From positions 33,289-97,288 of the forward strand of contig JAQCQR010000009.1 in assembly GCA_027687465.1 (NCBI GenBank): a stretch of DNA of 64,000 nucleotides, written 5' to 3'. The position numbers and the translations under genes were made by a program. The notes below the pieces were generated by a model. It was not told where the DNA came from and did no database searches. It saw only the letters and a list, made by a program, of their open reading frames with translations. Shown piece by piece: positions 8,024 to 19,409 of the stretch. The first letter of the stretch is position 1. Each line of letters starts with the position of its first letter. This DNA comes from Coriobacteriaceae bacterium AF08-21. GTDB lineage: Bacteria > Actinomycetota > Coriobacteriia > Coriobacteriales > Coriobacteriaceae.

Positions 8024-9817
8024 TTACTCCTCAGAGCCGTCGTCGCGCCTACGACTACGGATGAGATGCGCCACACCGATGCACAGTACCGCGCCACCAG
8101 CAATCCAAGTGAACGTCACGCCATTAAGGCCGGTGAGCGGGAGGCTGGAGCCCTTCTTGTCGACGATGGTGAAGCTGAGCTTGCCGGCCCTGGCCGTTGC
8201 GGTGCCGCCCATGACAACATCTTTGCCAGCATCAATGGTGGAAGTATCAAGCTTCACATTCTTACCTGTTTGATCGAACGTACTCTTGATAGTGAAAGTA
8301 ACGCCATTTGCTGCAGAGTTATTGTAACCGGGCGCCGGGGTGACCTCTTTAAGGATGTAGGTGCCCTCATCAAGGCCGACAACGTTAATCTTGCCGTTTG
8401 CGTCGGTCGTCAGCTCGGCCAGTTTACCATCCGTCGTCTTGGTGCCGTTTGCCATAATAAAGGTGTCGGCATCATCGCCCTGCTCTTGCAGCGTGAACAC
8501 AACACCGGCGAGAGGCGGATTGTTAGTCTCTGAACCAACCTTGGTTACATCGATACCATAGGTATAGTCGTAAGCAGGATGTTTAACCGTGGTACCGGTG
8601 GTACCGGTACCCTCGGCGTGAGGATTGTTGGAATAGGTCAACGTAACGGTATTCTCCTGGGGGTTACCCACCAAGCTGCCAAACTCCGTTTTAATCGCAC
8701 CATCCTTGCCGTTTACGAAAATCTTTGTAGAATCAAGCTTGGCCTGATATTCAACGGTCACATGGGACGATTCGCTAACGGTAATGGGTTGATTATTCTC
8801 ATCAAAGCATGCTTTAAGATTCGTAAAGCTAACGGTAAGCACGTTATCCCTTGAGAAGGCTCTGGTATAGTCACCGCTCCTAACGGTCTTACCATCAATC
8901 TTAACCGTCACAGCAGGGGTCGTGCTGCCGACCTCATCAGTAAACATGGGCGTCATGGATTTGGGCAGCTCATCCGTGAAAGTGTACGTATAGGCACTGT
9001 AGGTGTTGATGTTGCTCGCAACCGTGCCGGTAAGCTGGTACTCGATAAACTGATCCATGCGGGAGTCGGCGGACTTATTGGGGCTCTTAAACACGTCGGC
9101 ACCAAACGTGCCGTCCTTGTCATCCTTGACGGCCTTAGTCACGTTGGGGACGTTCTTCTTGGGCTCCGCATTTACATCGGCGCCGCCGACGATGGTGAAA
9201 ATCGGTGAGGTGAACGCGTCGTCATTACCGTTGGTCTTATTGGTATCCTTAGTCGAACCGGGCCGATCGGTCACAAAGAGCCAGTAACCAGCGGGCAGAT
9301 TATTGAATTTACCATCGGGCGAGGTTTTCCAGCCGGTAGCGTCGTCAGTTGCGGTTACCCCTTCCAAGGCTTTGGCGATTTTGTCGAGCACGCTGCCGGA
9401 ATCAACCTTTACTTTCTCGCCAACGTTATTGCCGGCTTTTTGCGCAATGTAATCCGCCCATTCCTGCGGAGTAGCAGTAGAACCGGGCGCATCGGACACA
9501 CCAGCAAACACGCCCTTCACGGCTTTCTCGGCATCAGTCGATGCCCACGTGATATCGGAAAGCGTCTTCTTCCCCGCAGAATCCCAATCATCAGCGCTTG
9601 TCCGATCCTGCGTAACCGTAGCGGAGAAAATCTTGATGCCCTTAAAGGTCGTACCCTCGTAGCCGCCATCTTCAATCGTCACATTACCGCTCGTCGTAGC
9701 CACAGGCGTACCCGCTGCAAACGCCATACCCACTGGCGTCACTACTCCGCCGAAGCTCAGCGCTGCTGTGAGGCCGGCGGTTACTGCCAGGCGTGCGATG
9801 TTCTTGGTTATCTTCAT
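8024..9817 (-). CDS. LPXTG pilus protein, probable major pilin
   Basis: The 597-residue protein has an N-terminal signal peptide (cleavage near GMAFAAG), then a fimbrial isopeptide-forming D2-like domain (about 230-400). A Cna-B/SpaA-type domain follows (about 420-510, VTKVGSETNNPPLAGVVFTL), then the cell-wall sorting signal LPLTG at 559-563, a membrane helix and an Arg-rich tail. Such proteins are joined covalently by a class C sortase into pili. It is the last of three genes in one minus-strand operon, 121 bp after the previous one. Its position and domain pattern suggest the shaft subunit; that assignment is inference. Confidence 0.85.
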   Translation of the reverse strand: MKITKNIARLAVTAGLTAALSFGGVVTPVGMAFAAGTPVATTSGNVTIEDGGYEGTTFKGIKIFSATVTQDRTSADDWDSAGKKTLSDITWASTDAEKAVKGVFAGVSDAPGSTATPQEWADYIAQKAGNNVGEKVKVDSGSVLDKIAKALEGVTATDDATGWKTSPDGKFNNLPAGYWLFVTDRPGSTKDTNKTNGNDDAFTSPIFTIVGGADVNAEPKKNVPNVTKAVKDDKDGTFGADVFKSPNKSADSRMDQFIEYQLTGTVASNINTYSAYTYTFTDELPKSMTPMFTDEVGSTTPAVTVKIDGKTVRSGDYTRAFSRDNVLTVSFTNLKACFDENNQPITVSESSHVTVEYQAKLDSTKIFVNGKDGAIKTEFGSLVGNPQENTVTLTYSNNPHAEGTGTTGTTVKHPAYDYTYGIDVTKVGSETNNPPLAGVVFTLQEQGDDADTFIMANGTKTTDGKLAELTTDANGKINVVGLDEGTYILKEVTPAPGYNNSAANGVTFTIKSTFDQTGKNVKLDTSTIDAGKDVVMGGTATARAGKLSFTIVDKKGSSLPLTGLNGVTFTWIAGGAVLCIGVAHLIRSRRRDDGSEE

Positions 9818-9938
9818 GTTTGGTCCTCTTTCTTGGAGGGTTCTCTAGTAACTTTTTCAAAACCAATGATCATCAGGTCGGTAGACCTGCGCGTCACTCG
9901 CTACGGAGGCAGTACGCCATTGAGCAAGGGGGGGGCAA

Positions 9939-11582
9939 TTATTTTTCACGGCGACCTCCTCCCCGCTTGATGACGAGCGCGACAACAATAGCCGCCACTC
10001 CGATGGCAGCCAAAGCCGCCACCAGCACCAACGCTCTATCTCCCGTCGAGGGCATAAAGCCTCGACTTGCTTCTTTGCTTGGGGTGTTGAGCACCGACAG
10101 CTCAATCGAACCCGTCCCGGCATCGGCGGTATCAACCCGTAGGGGGCTTTCGACCGACACGGTCACCTTGGGCTTCGCGGCCGTCCCCTGTTTAACGTCC
10201 AGGCCCTCGGCCGTAACCGTCACCGTACGTTTGCCTTCAAAGGCGGCGTATCCCTTGGGAGCCGCGGCCTCTTCGACGGTGTAGACACCCGCGTCCACAC
10301 CGGTCAATTCCACGTGGCCGTCCGCGCCCGTGGTGACGTGCGCGGCGGCATCCGTCGACCACGAGCCGTCAGTCGTTAGAATGCGCCCGCGGTCATCGAT
10401 GATGCGCAGCTTGGCGCCCGCGAGCGGTTTATCGTCCGAGCTTGAGCGCTTGATCAGACTGAGTCCCCAGGTGTAGGCGCACGCATCGTCGCTCGGCGTG
10501 CGGGTGAATCCGGCGTCGCCGGACTGGCCGGCGAGGGGAGAGCGCGGGTAGCGCAGGTAGACCTCGTTGGGGTTGCCCTTGGTGGCACCTCGATTGCAGT
10601 TGGCCCCCAACGGCGCATTGTAGACAGCAACCACGCGGGCGCCCGTGGCGAAGGCGTCGGCCCCGCCGAGCGCGGCGATGAGGTCGCCGGTGCGCACGGT
10701 GAAGGCATTGCCCTCGACCGAGACCCTGCACCGTGAAGTAATGTCCGTCCACCCTTTAGCCGGCGTCGAGCTGGCGTTGCCGCCCTCACATGCGACGGCG
10801 TCGAAGCCGCCGTCCGCGCCCGCCGCCACGTACACGCGCATGCTCGCGGCCACCTTGGAGGGGTCGAGCCCCGCGCTCATGGTGTCGACGAACCGCACCG
10901 CATAGGTGTCGTAGGCAGCAAGGCCCGCCGGGACCGTGGCAGAGAGGCGCCAGTACAGGTCGTCGGCGACCGTGGCGTCGGCGGCCTTCTGCCATGCGGC
11001 GGTGCCGTCCTCCAGCACGTGCTTGGCCACCTTGGGGGTCGCCGCCTTGGGCTTGACGGTGACGGCGCTGCCGCCGACCAGGGCCATGATCGGCGCGGTG
11101 CCGGCCTCGCCCTGGGCGATGGCGTCGTCGTCGGCGACGATGAGCCAGTAGCCGCAGGGCAGCTCGGCCACCGTGCCCGCGTTAAGGGCCACGGAAGGGA
11201 CGCCGGCATTGCAAATCGCGCGGGCAAGCTTTGCCGTCAGCGCAGCCGTCATGTGCCCGTCGGCATTCATCCATTGGGCAGCATCTTGCGCCGTCGATGC
11301 CGAGCCATCAAGTCCAGCGTCATGAAGCACGGGAAGAACGGCATGGCGAACGACATCATTCGCCCACGTTACATCGGTTGCAACCTTTTGGTCGACATCG
11401 TCATCGTCGACAACGGTCGCCGAAAAGAGCTGGTGCGCGTCATACCGCGTCGCAACCGTACCGTCCACCGTAATGGCTCCGGTGTCGGCAGCACGGGCCG
11501 CCCCAGGGGCAATCGCGAAAGACAGAATAGCGACCATGATTATCGTCGCGGCAGCCAACAAGCGGCGGTTAAGTCTACTCAC
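9939..11582 (-). CDS. LPXTG-like pilus protein, probable minor/basal pilin
   Basis: I start this 547-residue protein at the GTG at 11582, which has GAGGTGG five bases upstream and overlaps the end of the preceding gene by 8 bp. It has a signal peptide (LLAAATIIMVAILSFAIAPG), a D2-like pilin region and a Cna-B-type domain near 400-480 (PLAGAKLRIIDDRGRILTTD). The sorting signal is the variant MPSTG at 510-514, followed by a membrane helix and a basic tail. A Met in place of Leu is unusual but known in sortase substrates. The overlap with the large adhesin gene indicates translational coupling. Confidence 0.82.
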   Translation of the reverse strand: MSRLNRRLLAAATIIMVAILSFAIAPGAARAADTGAITVDGTVATRYDAHQLFSATVVDDDDVDQKVATDVTWANDVVRHAVLPVLHDAGLDGSASTAQDAAQWMNADGHMTAALTAKLARAICNAGVPSVALNAGTVAELPCGYWLIVADDDAIAQGEAGTAPIMALVGGSAVTVKPKAATPKVAKHVLEDGTAAWQKAADATVADDLYWRLSATVPAGLAAYDTYAVRFVDTMSAGLDPSKVAASMRVYVAAGADGGFDAVACEGGNASSTPAKGWTDITSRCRVSVEGNAFTVRTGDLIAALGGADAFATGARVVAVYNAPLGANCNRGATKGNPNEVYLRYPRSPLAGQSGDAGFTRTPSDDACAYTWGLSLIKRSSSDDKPLAGAKLRIIDDRGRILTTDGSWSTDAAAHVTTGADGHVELTGVDAGVYTVEEAAAPKGYAAFEGKRTVTVTAEGLDVKQGTAAKPKVTVSVESPLRVDTADAGTGSIELSVLNTPSKEASRGFMPSTGDRALVLVAALAAIGVAAIVVALVIKRGGGRREK

Positions 11583-14500
11583 GGCTACCACCTCGACCTT
11601 GATCGCGATGGCGACGAGCATGCATCCACGTCGCAGCAAAACACAGCAGCGATGCACCAGCCAGATACGTCATAGTCAAGCCAGCCCCGCCCGCCTCGGG
11701 AAGCGTGGTCGAATACCTGTTAGTAAAGGTCGGCGGGGTCGAAGAGGTGCCATCGTAGGTGACGGCGGCGTTGAGTTTCCCCTTGCCATTAGTCACAACA
11801 ACCTCAACCTCGTGCTCGGTTGTGTCGTAGGTGATGTGGTCTTTGACACCATTCACCGCGCCCTCGGGGACGACCTCGGAGATAAAGTACTTATAGGTCC
11901 CCTCCTCGGTGTAATCCAGAACAAAGTTGATATTGCCGTTTGCATCGTTCTTGGTTGTCTTGAGAACCTTGTGATTTGCATCTTTAAGCACAAATTCAAA
12001 CTGATCCCGCTGCAAAGTCGAGCCTTGGAGCGACTTGACGGCAGAAATCTCAGCCTGCCCACTATACGGTTCGTCAGAAACCATAATGTCAGTACTAGCC
12101 GTCGGGGTCTTGACGACGGGACACGCCCGCTTCAAGCTCTCTACCTGAGCAAGGGCATCTCTGTATTGTTGCTCGTCTTGCCCTTTCAACATAATCCATA
12201 TGGGTTCGGAAATCGCAGTATAGCCCTCGGGCGCGGTGGTTTCTTTGAGACAGTACAGCGTATAGGCCTTCATCTTATTGCCCGCAGATCCAAACGCTGC
12301 CTCACCATTGCTATTAGTCGTGACCTTCTGAAACTCAGTCATGGCGCCGTCAACGCCCGACTTCAGAGCCTCTTCCATATCGACCTCATAGAGCGTGAAT
12401 TCGGCACCAGACAGCTTCTTTGTAATATCGCTCGCATCGACCTTGGTCACCGTGATACCGCCACCGCTACCGACAGCCGAACCATTCAGCTTTTGAATTT
12501 CCCAGTCTTTTGAATGGACCGTATCACCGTCGTAGACACCCGTAAGCGACGCTTTATTGCTCAGAGAAACCTTTTCCCTCTCGTTACCTGCAGGAATCAC
12601 TTCATACTCAACTTTGAGATACTCCTCATCGGGCACGCGGAGCGTCATCTTTGTACATGCCGCGCCGTTTTCATCTTCAATGGTCCTAGCGGAAACGGGG
12701 CATTTATCAGAGCCAAGCAACTTCCAGACTGCCCCATCGAATTGGTACACCTTGACCGAATCCGTCACCAGCGTGCACTTGGCATCCATGACATCGACAA
12801 GCTCAAGGAAGTCGCTGTCGCTCTTAAGGTTAACTGCCGATTCGTTAACCCAGATGGTGTATTTGATACGGTTGCTGCCAGCGACCTGATCTCCGGTCTT
12901 TTGTAGCACGTTGTTCTCAATGGTGACGGTGCTGCTACCGGAGATACCGGTTTTGAACTCTTTATCACCCGACTCGGCACTAGCCGAGTTTTCGAGCGTG
13001 GCCGAGTTCGTGGAAGTGTTGAGCGCTCTGCGCTTTATTGCCGTTTGAAACGTAAGCTTGACATAGCCGGCATATTCACCGAGTGCCGTCGTGGGGATGG
13101 AGAAAGTAACTTCATTACCCGAAACGCTCCCTTCAACACTCCGATTCGCCACTTCACGTTCGGCTTCTCTACGCTCGTCATAGGGATTCGCATAAAGCGT
13201 ATATGTGGCCGATCCGGGAACAAAACTCATAGTTCCGTCCGCCGGCAAGGTATCCTTAATCGTTATGGGCTGACCGCCAAGCTTTCCAGCACCATAGTGT
13301 TGACCAGCAGGAGTCTTATAGCGGTTGGCATAAACCGTCCACGTCGCAATCCAGGCGCCCTTTTCAGTTGAACCGGGCTCGACCTGCGACCAATCAAATT
13401 TGCCATCCCACGTATATCCATCCGACGATTTGTCCACATCAGGCGTCTCGGAGTTATTAACGATGTAATATGGATCATTCGATTTCTTATTAATGGGCTG
13501 CCCTGCAAACGGAAAATTAACGGCTGCTAAATTCCAGTACTGACCATCGAGGTTGTCGGTCACGGTCGTATAGGTAACATCAATCTGGTACCCGCTGGCT
13601 ACCAATGCGCTTCTCACCCTCTCAGTGTTGCGCAACCGAATATTAAAGTTAATTTTGGTCTCAGTCGTTAACCCATTAAAGAAATAATAGTCCCCTCTTT
13701 CGCTGGTCCCCTCAGTAAGCGTAAACCCACCAATCTTTACGGTAAGCGACTCAACCTTAAGGTTCTGTTTGTATGTACTTTGAAATGTGTCTAGGATCTC
13801 AATCTTAGAAATATCGTCCGTTCCGGGAAGCTTCACATGGGTGGTCCACGTCGCCCGGCCTTTATCATCTTTTGAATCAAGCTTTTTGTTGATCGTCACC
13901 TGGTCGGCAACACCGCGCCAAAACGTTGCTGTGCTCGCTCCTAATGGCGACGTCGTTCCCTCATGCTCAATCCTCGCCGTATTTTTAACGGACTCATACG
14001 AGTCTAGATTGTTCATCTTGGTGTGATAGACAATGCGATAGGGCTGATACTTATCTTCGTTAGACAAATTTGAAAACGTATAGCTAAACGTCGTGCCGGT
14101 AGAGCCATCGAGATTGCCGTCGGCAATCTTATTCTCGCCGTAAAGCCCCTTATAAACAACGTATTCACCCGTATAAGTCTGTTTGTCATCCAGCGTGTCG
14201 GTGAATGTATAGCCATTCATGTCGGTTTTGACATCACCGTTGTTGAGCGTAACAATCCATTTGATATCGGACGGCGTTCCGGTGCCATCGCTCTTCTGGA
14301 TCATGTCATAGCGAAACCGATTTGCTACCACGCCTTCGCAACCGCTTGATTCCTTTTTGTTTTGGCCCCATGTCCAGTCGGCTTTGTTTTTTGAACCGCT
14401 GAGCTCATTAATCCAAACATAGTTGTCCACAGAAACATTCGGATTCATCACCGAATCATAGGTAACCGTATTGGTCCCCTTGGACAAGTTACCCAGGCTC

Positions 14501-15276
14501 AAAGTCGCGGTCTGCCCCTCAATGCTCGGCTGCTGCTTGAGCGTCTCGCCGTTCAACTTAAACGACCCAGGCACAAACGAAAAATTCTCACCAAGCACAT
14601 CAGTGAGTTGGACATTTTGAGCATAGGACTCGACCTCGAGATTGAGGGTCCATGTTACTTTTCCCTCGCCGCCGTTTTGAGGGACGAACTGTCCCTTCTT
14701 CTCTCCCGTCACAGCGCCGTCCCTGGTCGCAATGTCGATTCCGGTCGTTCCGGGAAACTCAACTTTTGTTGTATTGCCGGAGCCAACGTTCTCATTTGCT
14801 AGCTTGAATGAAAAATTAACACCGACATGAACATCGGACGGATTCGTATTAATCCAGTTTTGGTTGAAAGTGAAAATTAGCTTATTATTCTCGCACTTCC
14901 AGGTGCCAGCCTCTTTTTTCTGACCGTCATAGAGCACCCCGCCTTCAACATTCAATGTAACATTGCTCGGAAGAGAGTACTCCGCAACATTTTGCGCCAA
15001 GCTCGGGGTATGGCTCGGCTTAAACTTCGCGCTAAACGAACCGTAGAGCGTGTCGGTCGAAAGCACGGCGGTATTACTCAAAGGCGTTTTACGACCCTCA
15101 TCGGTAAACAGCTCAACCGTAACGTCCGCCGTCTTCTCATCAATCACAATCGGCGTCGGCGTCGTCACGTCCTCGGCGCGCACGGGGGATGCACCATGAA
15201 AAACCGCGGCGGTAAGGCTAATTAAAATGAAGATCAGGGCCGCCATACCAAGCGACCGTGAGCGGTGTGCGTCCAT
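11575..15276 (-). CDS. Large LPXTG surface adhesin, probable pilus tip
   Basis: The 1233-residue protein starts with a signal peptide (AALIFILISLTAAVFHGAS). A long stretch of collagen-binding/adhesin-type beta domains (about 40-900) follows, with repeated GxTFTDTL-like segments. Next come a Cna-B domain (about 965-1065, VTKVDASDITKKLSGAEFTL) and a Spy0128/FctA-type pilin domain (about 1080-1185, VKSLQGSTLQRDQFEFVLKD). It ends with LPEAG (1192-1196), a hydrophobic helix and a basic tail. This layout fits a tip adhesin held by sortase. It is the first gene of the operon, and the following pilin gene starts inside its end. The DNA is less GC-rich than neighbouring housekeeping genes, which suggests acquisition or fast evolution. 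Confidence 0.84.
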   Translation of the reverse strand: MDAHRSRSLGMAALIFILISLTAAVFHGASPVRAEDVTTPTPIVIDEKTADVTVELFTDEGRKTPLSNTAVLSTDTLYGSFSAKFKPSHTPSLAQNVAEYSLPSNVTLNVEGGVLYDGQKKEAGTWKCENNKLIFTFNQNWINTNPSDVHVGVNFSFKLANENVGSGNTTKVEFPGTTGIDIATRDGAVTGEKKGQFVPQNGGEGKVTWTLNLEVESYAQNVQLTDVLGENFSFVPGSFKLNGETLKQQPSIEGQTATLSLGNLSKGTNTVTYDSVMNPNVSVDNYVWINELSGSKNKADWTWGQNKKESSGCEGVVANRFRYDMIQKSDGTGTPSDIKWIVTLNNGDVKTDMNGYTFTDTLDDKQTYTGEYVVYKGLYGENKIADGNLDGSTGTTFSYTFSNLSNEDKYQPYRIVYHTKMNNLDSYESVKNTARIEHEGTTSPLGASTATFWRGVADQVTINKKLDSKDDKGRATWTTHVKLPGTDDISKIEILDTFQSTYKQNLKVESLTVKIGGFTLTEGTSERGDYYFFNGLTTETKINFNIRLRNTERVRSALVASGYQIDVTYTTVTDNLDGQYWNLAAVNFPFAGQPINKKSNDPYYIVNNSETPDVDKSSDGYTWDGKFDWSQVEPGSTEKGAWIATWTVYANRYKTPAGQHYGAGKLGGQPITIKDTLPADGTMSFVPGSATYTLYANPYDERREAEREVANRSVEGSVSGNEVTFSIPTTALGEYAGYVKLTFQTAIKRRALNTSTNSATLENSASAESGDKEFKTGISGSSTVTIENNVLQKTGDQVAGSNRIKYTIWVNESAVNLKSDSDFLELVDVMDAKCTLVTDSVKVYQFDGAVWKLLGSDKCPVSARTIEDENGAACTKMTLRVPDEEYLKVEYEVIPAGNEREKVSLSNKASLTGVYDGDTVHSKDWEIQKLNGSAVGSGGGITVTKVDASDITKKLSGAEFTLYEVDMEEALKSGVDGAMTEFQKVTTNSNGEAAFGSAGNKMKAYTLYCLKETTAPEGYTAISEPIWIMLKGQDEQQYRDALAQVESLKRACPVVKTPTASTDIMVSDEPYSGQAEISAVKSLQGSTLQRDQFEFVLKDANHKVLKTTKNDANGNINFVLDYTEEGTYKYFISEVVPEGAVNGVKDHITYDTTEHEVEVVVTNGKGKLNAAVTYDGTSSTPPTFTNRYSTTLPEAGGAGLTMTYLAGASLLCFAATWMHARRHRDQGRGGSRE

Positions 15277-15426
15277 AGTTGTCCCTTAATTCCTACAACA
15301 CAGTGTGGAATACGGCGAATCGTCGGATCGAACACAAACCCCAACATCAACGAGAACCTACCTAGCGCATTGCAAGAACCCATTGGGGAGCAACTTCTAA
15401 GACGGTTCGTCTATGCCACAATGCAT

Positions 15427-15456
15427 AACATACAATATAGATACCAGTCATGTAAA
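15427..15456 (-). promoter_or_regulatory. Candidate promoter of the pilus operon
   Basis: On the minus strand TTTACA (15451-15456) and TATGTT (15427-15432) are 18 bp apart, about 150 bp before the adhesin start. They lie in a clearly AT-rich stretch (about 15420-15570) inside the 420 bp gene-free gap 15277-15699. I see no flanking inverted repeats that would make it an invertible switch. Confidence 0.4.
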
Positions 15457-15637
15457 CCGCAGGTAAAGAGGTCTTTTAATTTAATACCAGTTGATATTTA
15501 CCTGTTAACAGTTTTGCATTAAAGCAGTTATATTCTATGGATTTATGTATATGTTTAAACAACTTAACTTTGCCTGAAAAGCCGCTCGGGGGATAACTTC
15601 CTCCACCGTGGTGCAGAAAGCTCAATCTCCTTGCACC

Positions 15638-15669
15638 AAAAAGGGCGCCGACCATTGCGGTCGGTGCCC
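15638..15669 (-). terminator. Terminator of typA
   Basis: On the minus strand an 11 bp stem (GGGCACCGACC with GGTCGGCGCCC, one wobble) is followed by TTTTT, about 30 bp past the typA stop. Confidence 0.85.
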
Positions 15670-15699
15670 TTTCTTGTTAGTCGCTATAAAGCTCAGCGC

Positions 15700-17538
<1,839 letters not shown>

Positions 17539-17655
17539 GTAGTTCCCCTATCTTCTATCCATATACAAACGGCACGCGTATGCGGCCCGCCCAGCGATAC
17601 AACGCTCAGCGGGAATATTGAGCCTTTTACCGAAAACTCGTTTATTTTAGCGATT

Positions 17656-18105
17656 TTAGATAAGAGGGGTTTCCTCACCTGCAGGTTCAGGGTCGCTCCA
17701 CATAAAACCATCGCCGGCACCCATGCCCTCATACAGCACGTATGCCGAAAAACCACTCTCGAGCGTGGTTTCGAAGAAGCTCACGAGCAGAGCATCGTGA
17801 TAGCCGCCGTCAATCTCAACGCAGCCGGTGTAGCCGATGGCATAGCGGGCGATACGGCCCAGGCCCTCGTCCTTAAGACCCATCTTGTGCTCGGAGATAA
17901 AGTTGGTAGCCGCCTCGAGGCACGCCTCTTCGCCATCCTCATCGAGCGCCGCCAGATAACGGTTGGAAGCGGCATCCTCAATTGCCACGACCACGCCAGG
18001 GTTTTCACCGGCGGCCAGGTCGTCCAAGAACGCACCGATCAGGTCACACACCATGGCGTCGAGCTCGGCGGAGACGTTACCGGCGTCCTGCATATCCTGT
18101 GCCAT
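17656..18105 (-). CDS. Conserved hypothetical protein, 149 residues
   Basis: I do not recognise this acidic, probably cytoplasmic protein. It has no signal peptide or membrane segment. A helical N-terminus (SAELDAMVCDLIGAFLDDLAAGENPGVVVAIED) leads into an alpha/beta region with GYTGCVEIDGGYHDALLVSFFET. It is the last of three closely spaced minus-strand genes (18526-19026, 18136-18525, this one), so it is probably in one operon with the DUF151 gene. Codon use matches the housekeeping neighbours, which supports a real gene. Confidence 0.7.
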   Translation of the reverse strand: MAQDMQDAGNVSAELDAMVCDLIGAFLDDLAAGENPGVVVAIEDAASNRYLAALDEDGEEACLEAATNFISEHKMGLKDEGLGRIARYAIGYTGCVEIDGGYHDALLVSFFETTLESGFSAYVLYEGMGAGDGFMWSDPEPAGEETPLI

Positions 18106-18135
18106 CTTTAGACCTTCCCATCGAGTCTGGCATCG

Positions 18136-18525
18136 TTACAGTTCTTGCGCCTCGGCGGCGATCTTGGCGGCAGCGTCGCGGGCGCGCATCATATCCATCG
18201 CGCGCTTGTCGAGCACCTTGATCTGACTGGTCAGCATTACCGCATCGACCACGCCCCAGATCACGAGGCCCGTAGAGATCGAAAACCCAAGCGCACCAAC
18301 TGTACCACGAAGGCGCGAGCAGATCGCCGCGACAAGGGCGGAGATGACAACCATCTTGATAAACGAGCCGCGGCGTTCGCGAAGCGTGCGGGCCTGCGTC
18401 ACATAGGCAATGCGAGCCGCCTCAGAAGCCTCCGAGCGCATCTGGGCCTCGCGGGCGATCGCAGCCGCCTCGGCCGACATACCGCCGGCCATCAGCGAAC
18501 GCTCCGCATCCTGGCCGCCCCGCAT
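18136..18525 (-). CDS. Small membrane protein, 129 residues, unknown function
   Basis: The first 50 residues are Ala/Arg/Glu-rich and probably helical. Two hydrophobic segments follow (MVVISALVAAICSRL at about 58 and GFSISTGLVIWGVVDAVML at about 80), then a charged helical tail. It begins at the position directly next to the stop codon of the DUF151 gene, so the two are translationally linked. I do not recognise a family. Confidence 0.65.
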   Translation of the reverse strand: MRGGQDAERSLMAGGMSAEAAAIAREAQMRSEASEAARIAYVTQARTLRERRGSFIKMVVISALVAAICSRLRGTVGALGFSISTGLVIWGVVDAVMLTSQIKVLDKRAMDMMRARDAAAKIAAEAQEL

Positions 18526-19026
18526 TTAGAAATCATCGGGGGAGAGCGTATGGACGAACTCGTCGAACTTCTCGAACTCCTGCTCGTCGTCGACTTCCTC
18601 GGCGTGGGTGGAAACAGTGCCCAGGCGATTCATGATGTCATCCTCCACAAACATGGGAGCATTGCTGCGTACGGCAAGGGCGATGGCATCGCTGGGGCGG
18701 GCATCGATCTTGCGCTCCTCGCCATCGGCCAGCACGACGATCGTCGCGTAGAACACCGGCGGCTCGGCGCGAACGATCTCTATACGCTCGAGCTTGGCGC
18801 CCAGGGCGTCAACGGCATCGAGCAGCAGGTCATGGGTAATCGGGCGCTCGGCTCGGCCGCCATCGATGCCACGGCTGATTGCCGCAGCCTCAAACGAACC
18901 AGTCTGAATGGAAAGGGAACGCAGCGGCGCGGGCGAGTCCGATTTGCTGCTGCGCTCACGAAGCACGATAAGCGATGGCACGGGACCGGCGGCCATGACG
19001 ATAGTCTCTATGTCGACACGAACCAT
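18526..19026 (-). CDS. DUF151/bifunctional-nuclease-family protein
   Basis: The start is the ATG at 19026, four bases after GGAGGTG, giving 166 residues. RIEIVRAEPPVFYATIVV, GEERKIDARPSDAIALAVR and APMFVEDDI are the conserved core of the DUF151 (BFN) family. Plant members have nuclease activity; the bacterial role is not settled. An acidic C-terminal tail (EEVDDEQEFEKFDEFVHTL) follows. It leads a three-gene minus-strand cluster with two unknown small genes. Confidence 0.85.
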   Translation of the reverse strand: MVRVDIETIVMAAGPVPSLIVLRERSSKSDSPAPLRSLSIQTGSFEAAAISRGIDGGRAERPITHDLLLDAVDALGAKLERIEIVRAEPPVFYATIVVLADGEERKIDARPSDAIALAVRSNAPMFVEDDIMNRLGTVSTHAEEVDDEQEFEKFDEFVHTLSPDDF

Positions 19027-19140
19027 GGAACACCTCCGGTACGTAGCGGTTAACACGCGGCAGGGTCGCCGCATTGAATAGCTATACTACCCAATCTTTC
19101 GCACAGCACACAAAACCAAAATGAGATTTATCGCAGACAA

Positions 19141-19171
19141 GAAAAAAGCCCCGAGGCAACGCCCCAGGGCT
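19141..19171 (-). terminator. Terminator of the tRNA-Ile/Ala transcript
   Basis: On the minus strand a hairpin with outer stem AGCCC/GGGCT and an imperfect inner stem is followed by TTTTTT, 15 bp past the last tRNA. Confidence 0.7.
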
Positions 19172-19185
19172 CTTCACGGTTTTGA

Positions 19186-19262
19186 TGGTGGACCTGACAA
19201 GATTCGAACTTGTGACCTCCCGGTTATCAGCCGGACGCTCTAACCAACTGAGCTACAGGTCC
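19186..19262 (-). tRNA. tRNA-Ile (anticodon GAT), copy 2
   Basis: The minus strand gives a 77 nt tRNA. The acceptor GGACCTG pairs with CAGGTCC, the anticodon loop is CTGATAA, the T arm is AAGTTCGAATCTT, and CCA is encoded. It is identical to the copy at 19410-19486. Confidence 0.96.
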
Positions 19263-19266
19263 ATCA

Positions 19267-19342
19267 TGGTGGAGGTTAGGGGGATCGAACCCCTGACCTC
19301 AGGCTTGCAAAGCCCGCGCTCTCCCAGCTGAGCTAAACCCCC
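19267..19342 (-). tRNA. tRNA-Ala (anticodon TGC)
   Basis: This is a 76 nt tRNA with anticodon loop TTTGCAA, acceptor GGGGGTT pairing with AACCTCC (one wobble), T arm GGGTTCGATCCCC and encoded CCA. It lies 4 bp from tRNA-Ile copy 2, so the two are processed from one precursor. The Ile-Ala pair is common inside rRNA operons, but no rRNA is present here. Confidence 0.96.
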
Positions 19343-19353
19343 ACGGAGACAGT

Positions 19354-19398
19354 AATAAACACCCCAGCGGCGACTCGGCTCTCGCTGGGGTGTTTATT
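19354..19398 (-). terminator. Strong hairpin between tRNA-Ile copy 1 and tRNA-Ala
   Basis: A perfect 16 bp stem has one arm at 19354-19369 and the other at 19383-19398 around a 13 nt loop. It is a likely terminator or attenuator after the first tRNA-Ile, though the T run is only partial (the stem ends in TTTATT). Confidence 0.6.
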
Positions 19399-19409
19399 GC
19401 GAAAGAAAG

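Noticed and set aside
15277..15637. Invertible promoter for the pilus operon
   Set aside because: No inverted repeat pair flanks the AT-rich segment, and no recombinase gene is near.
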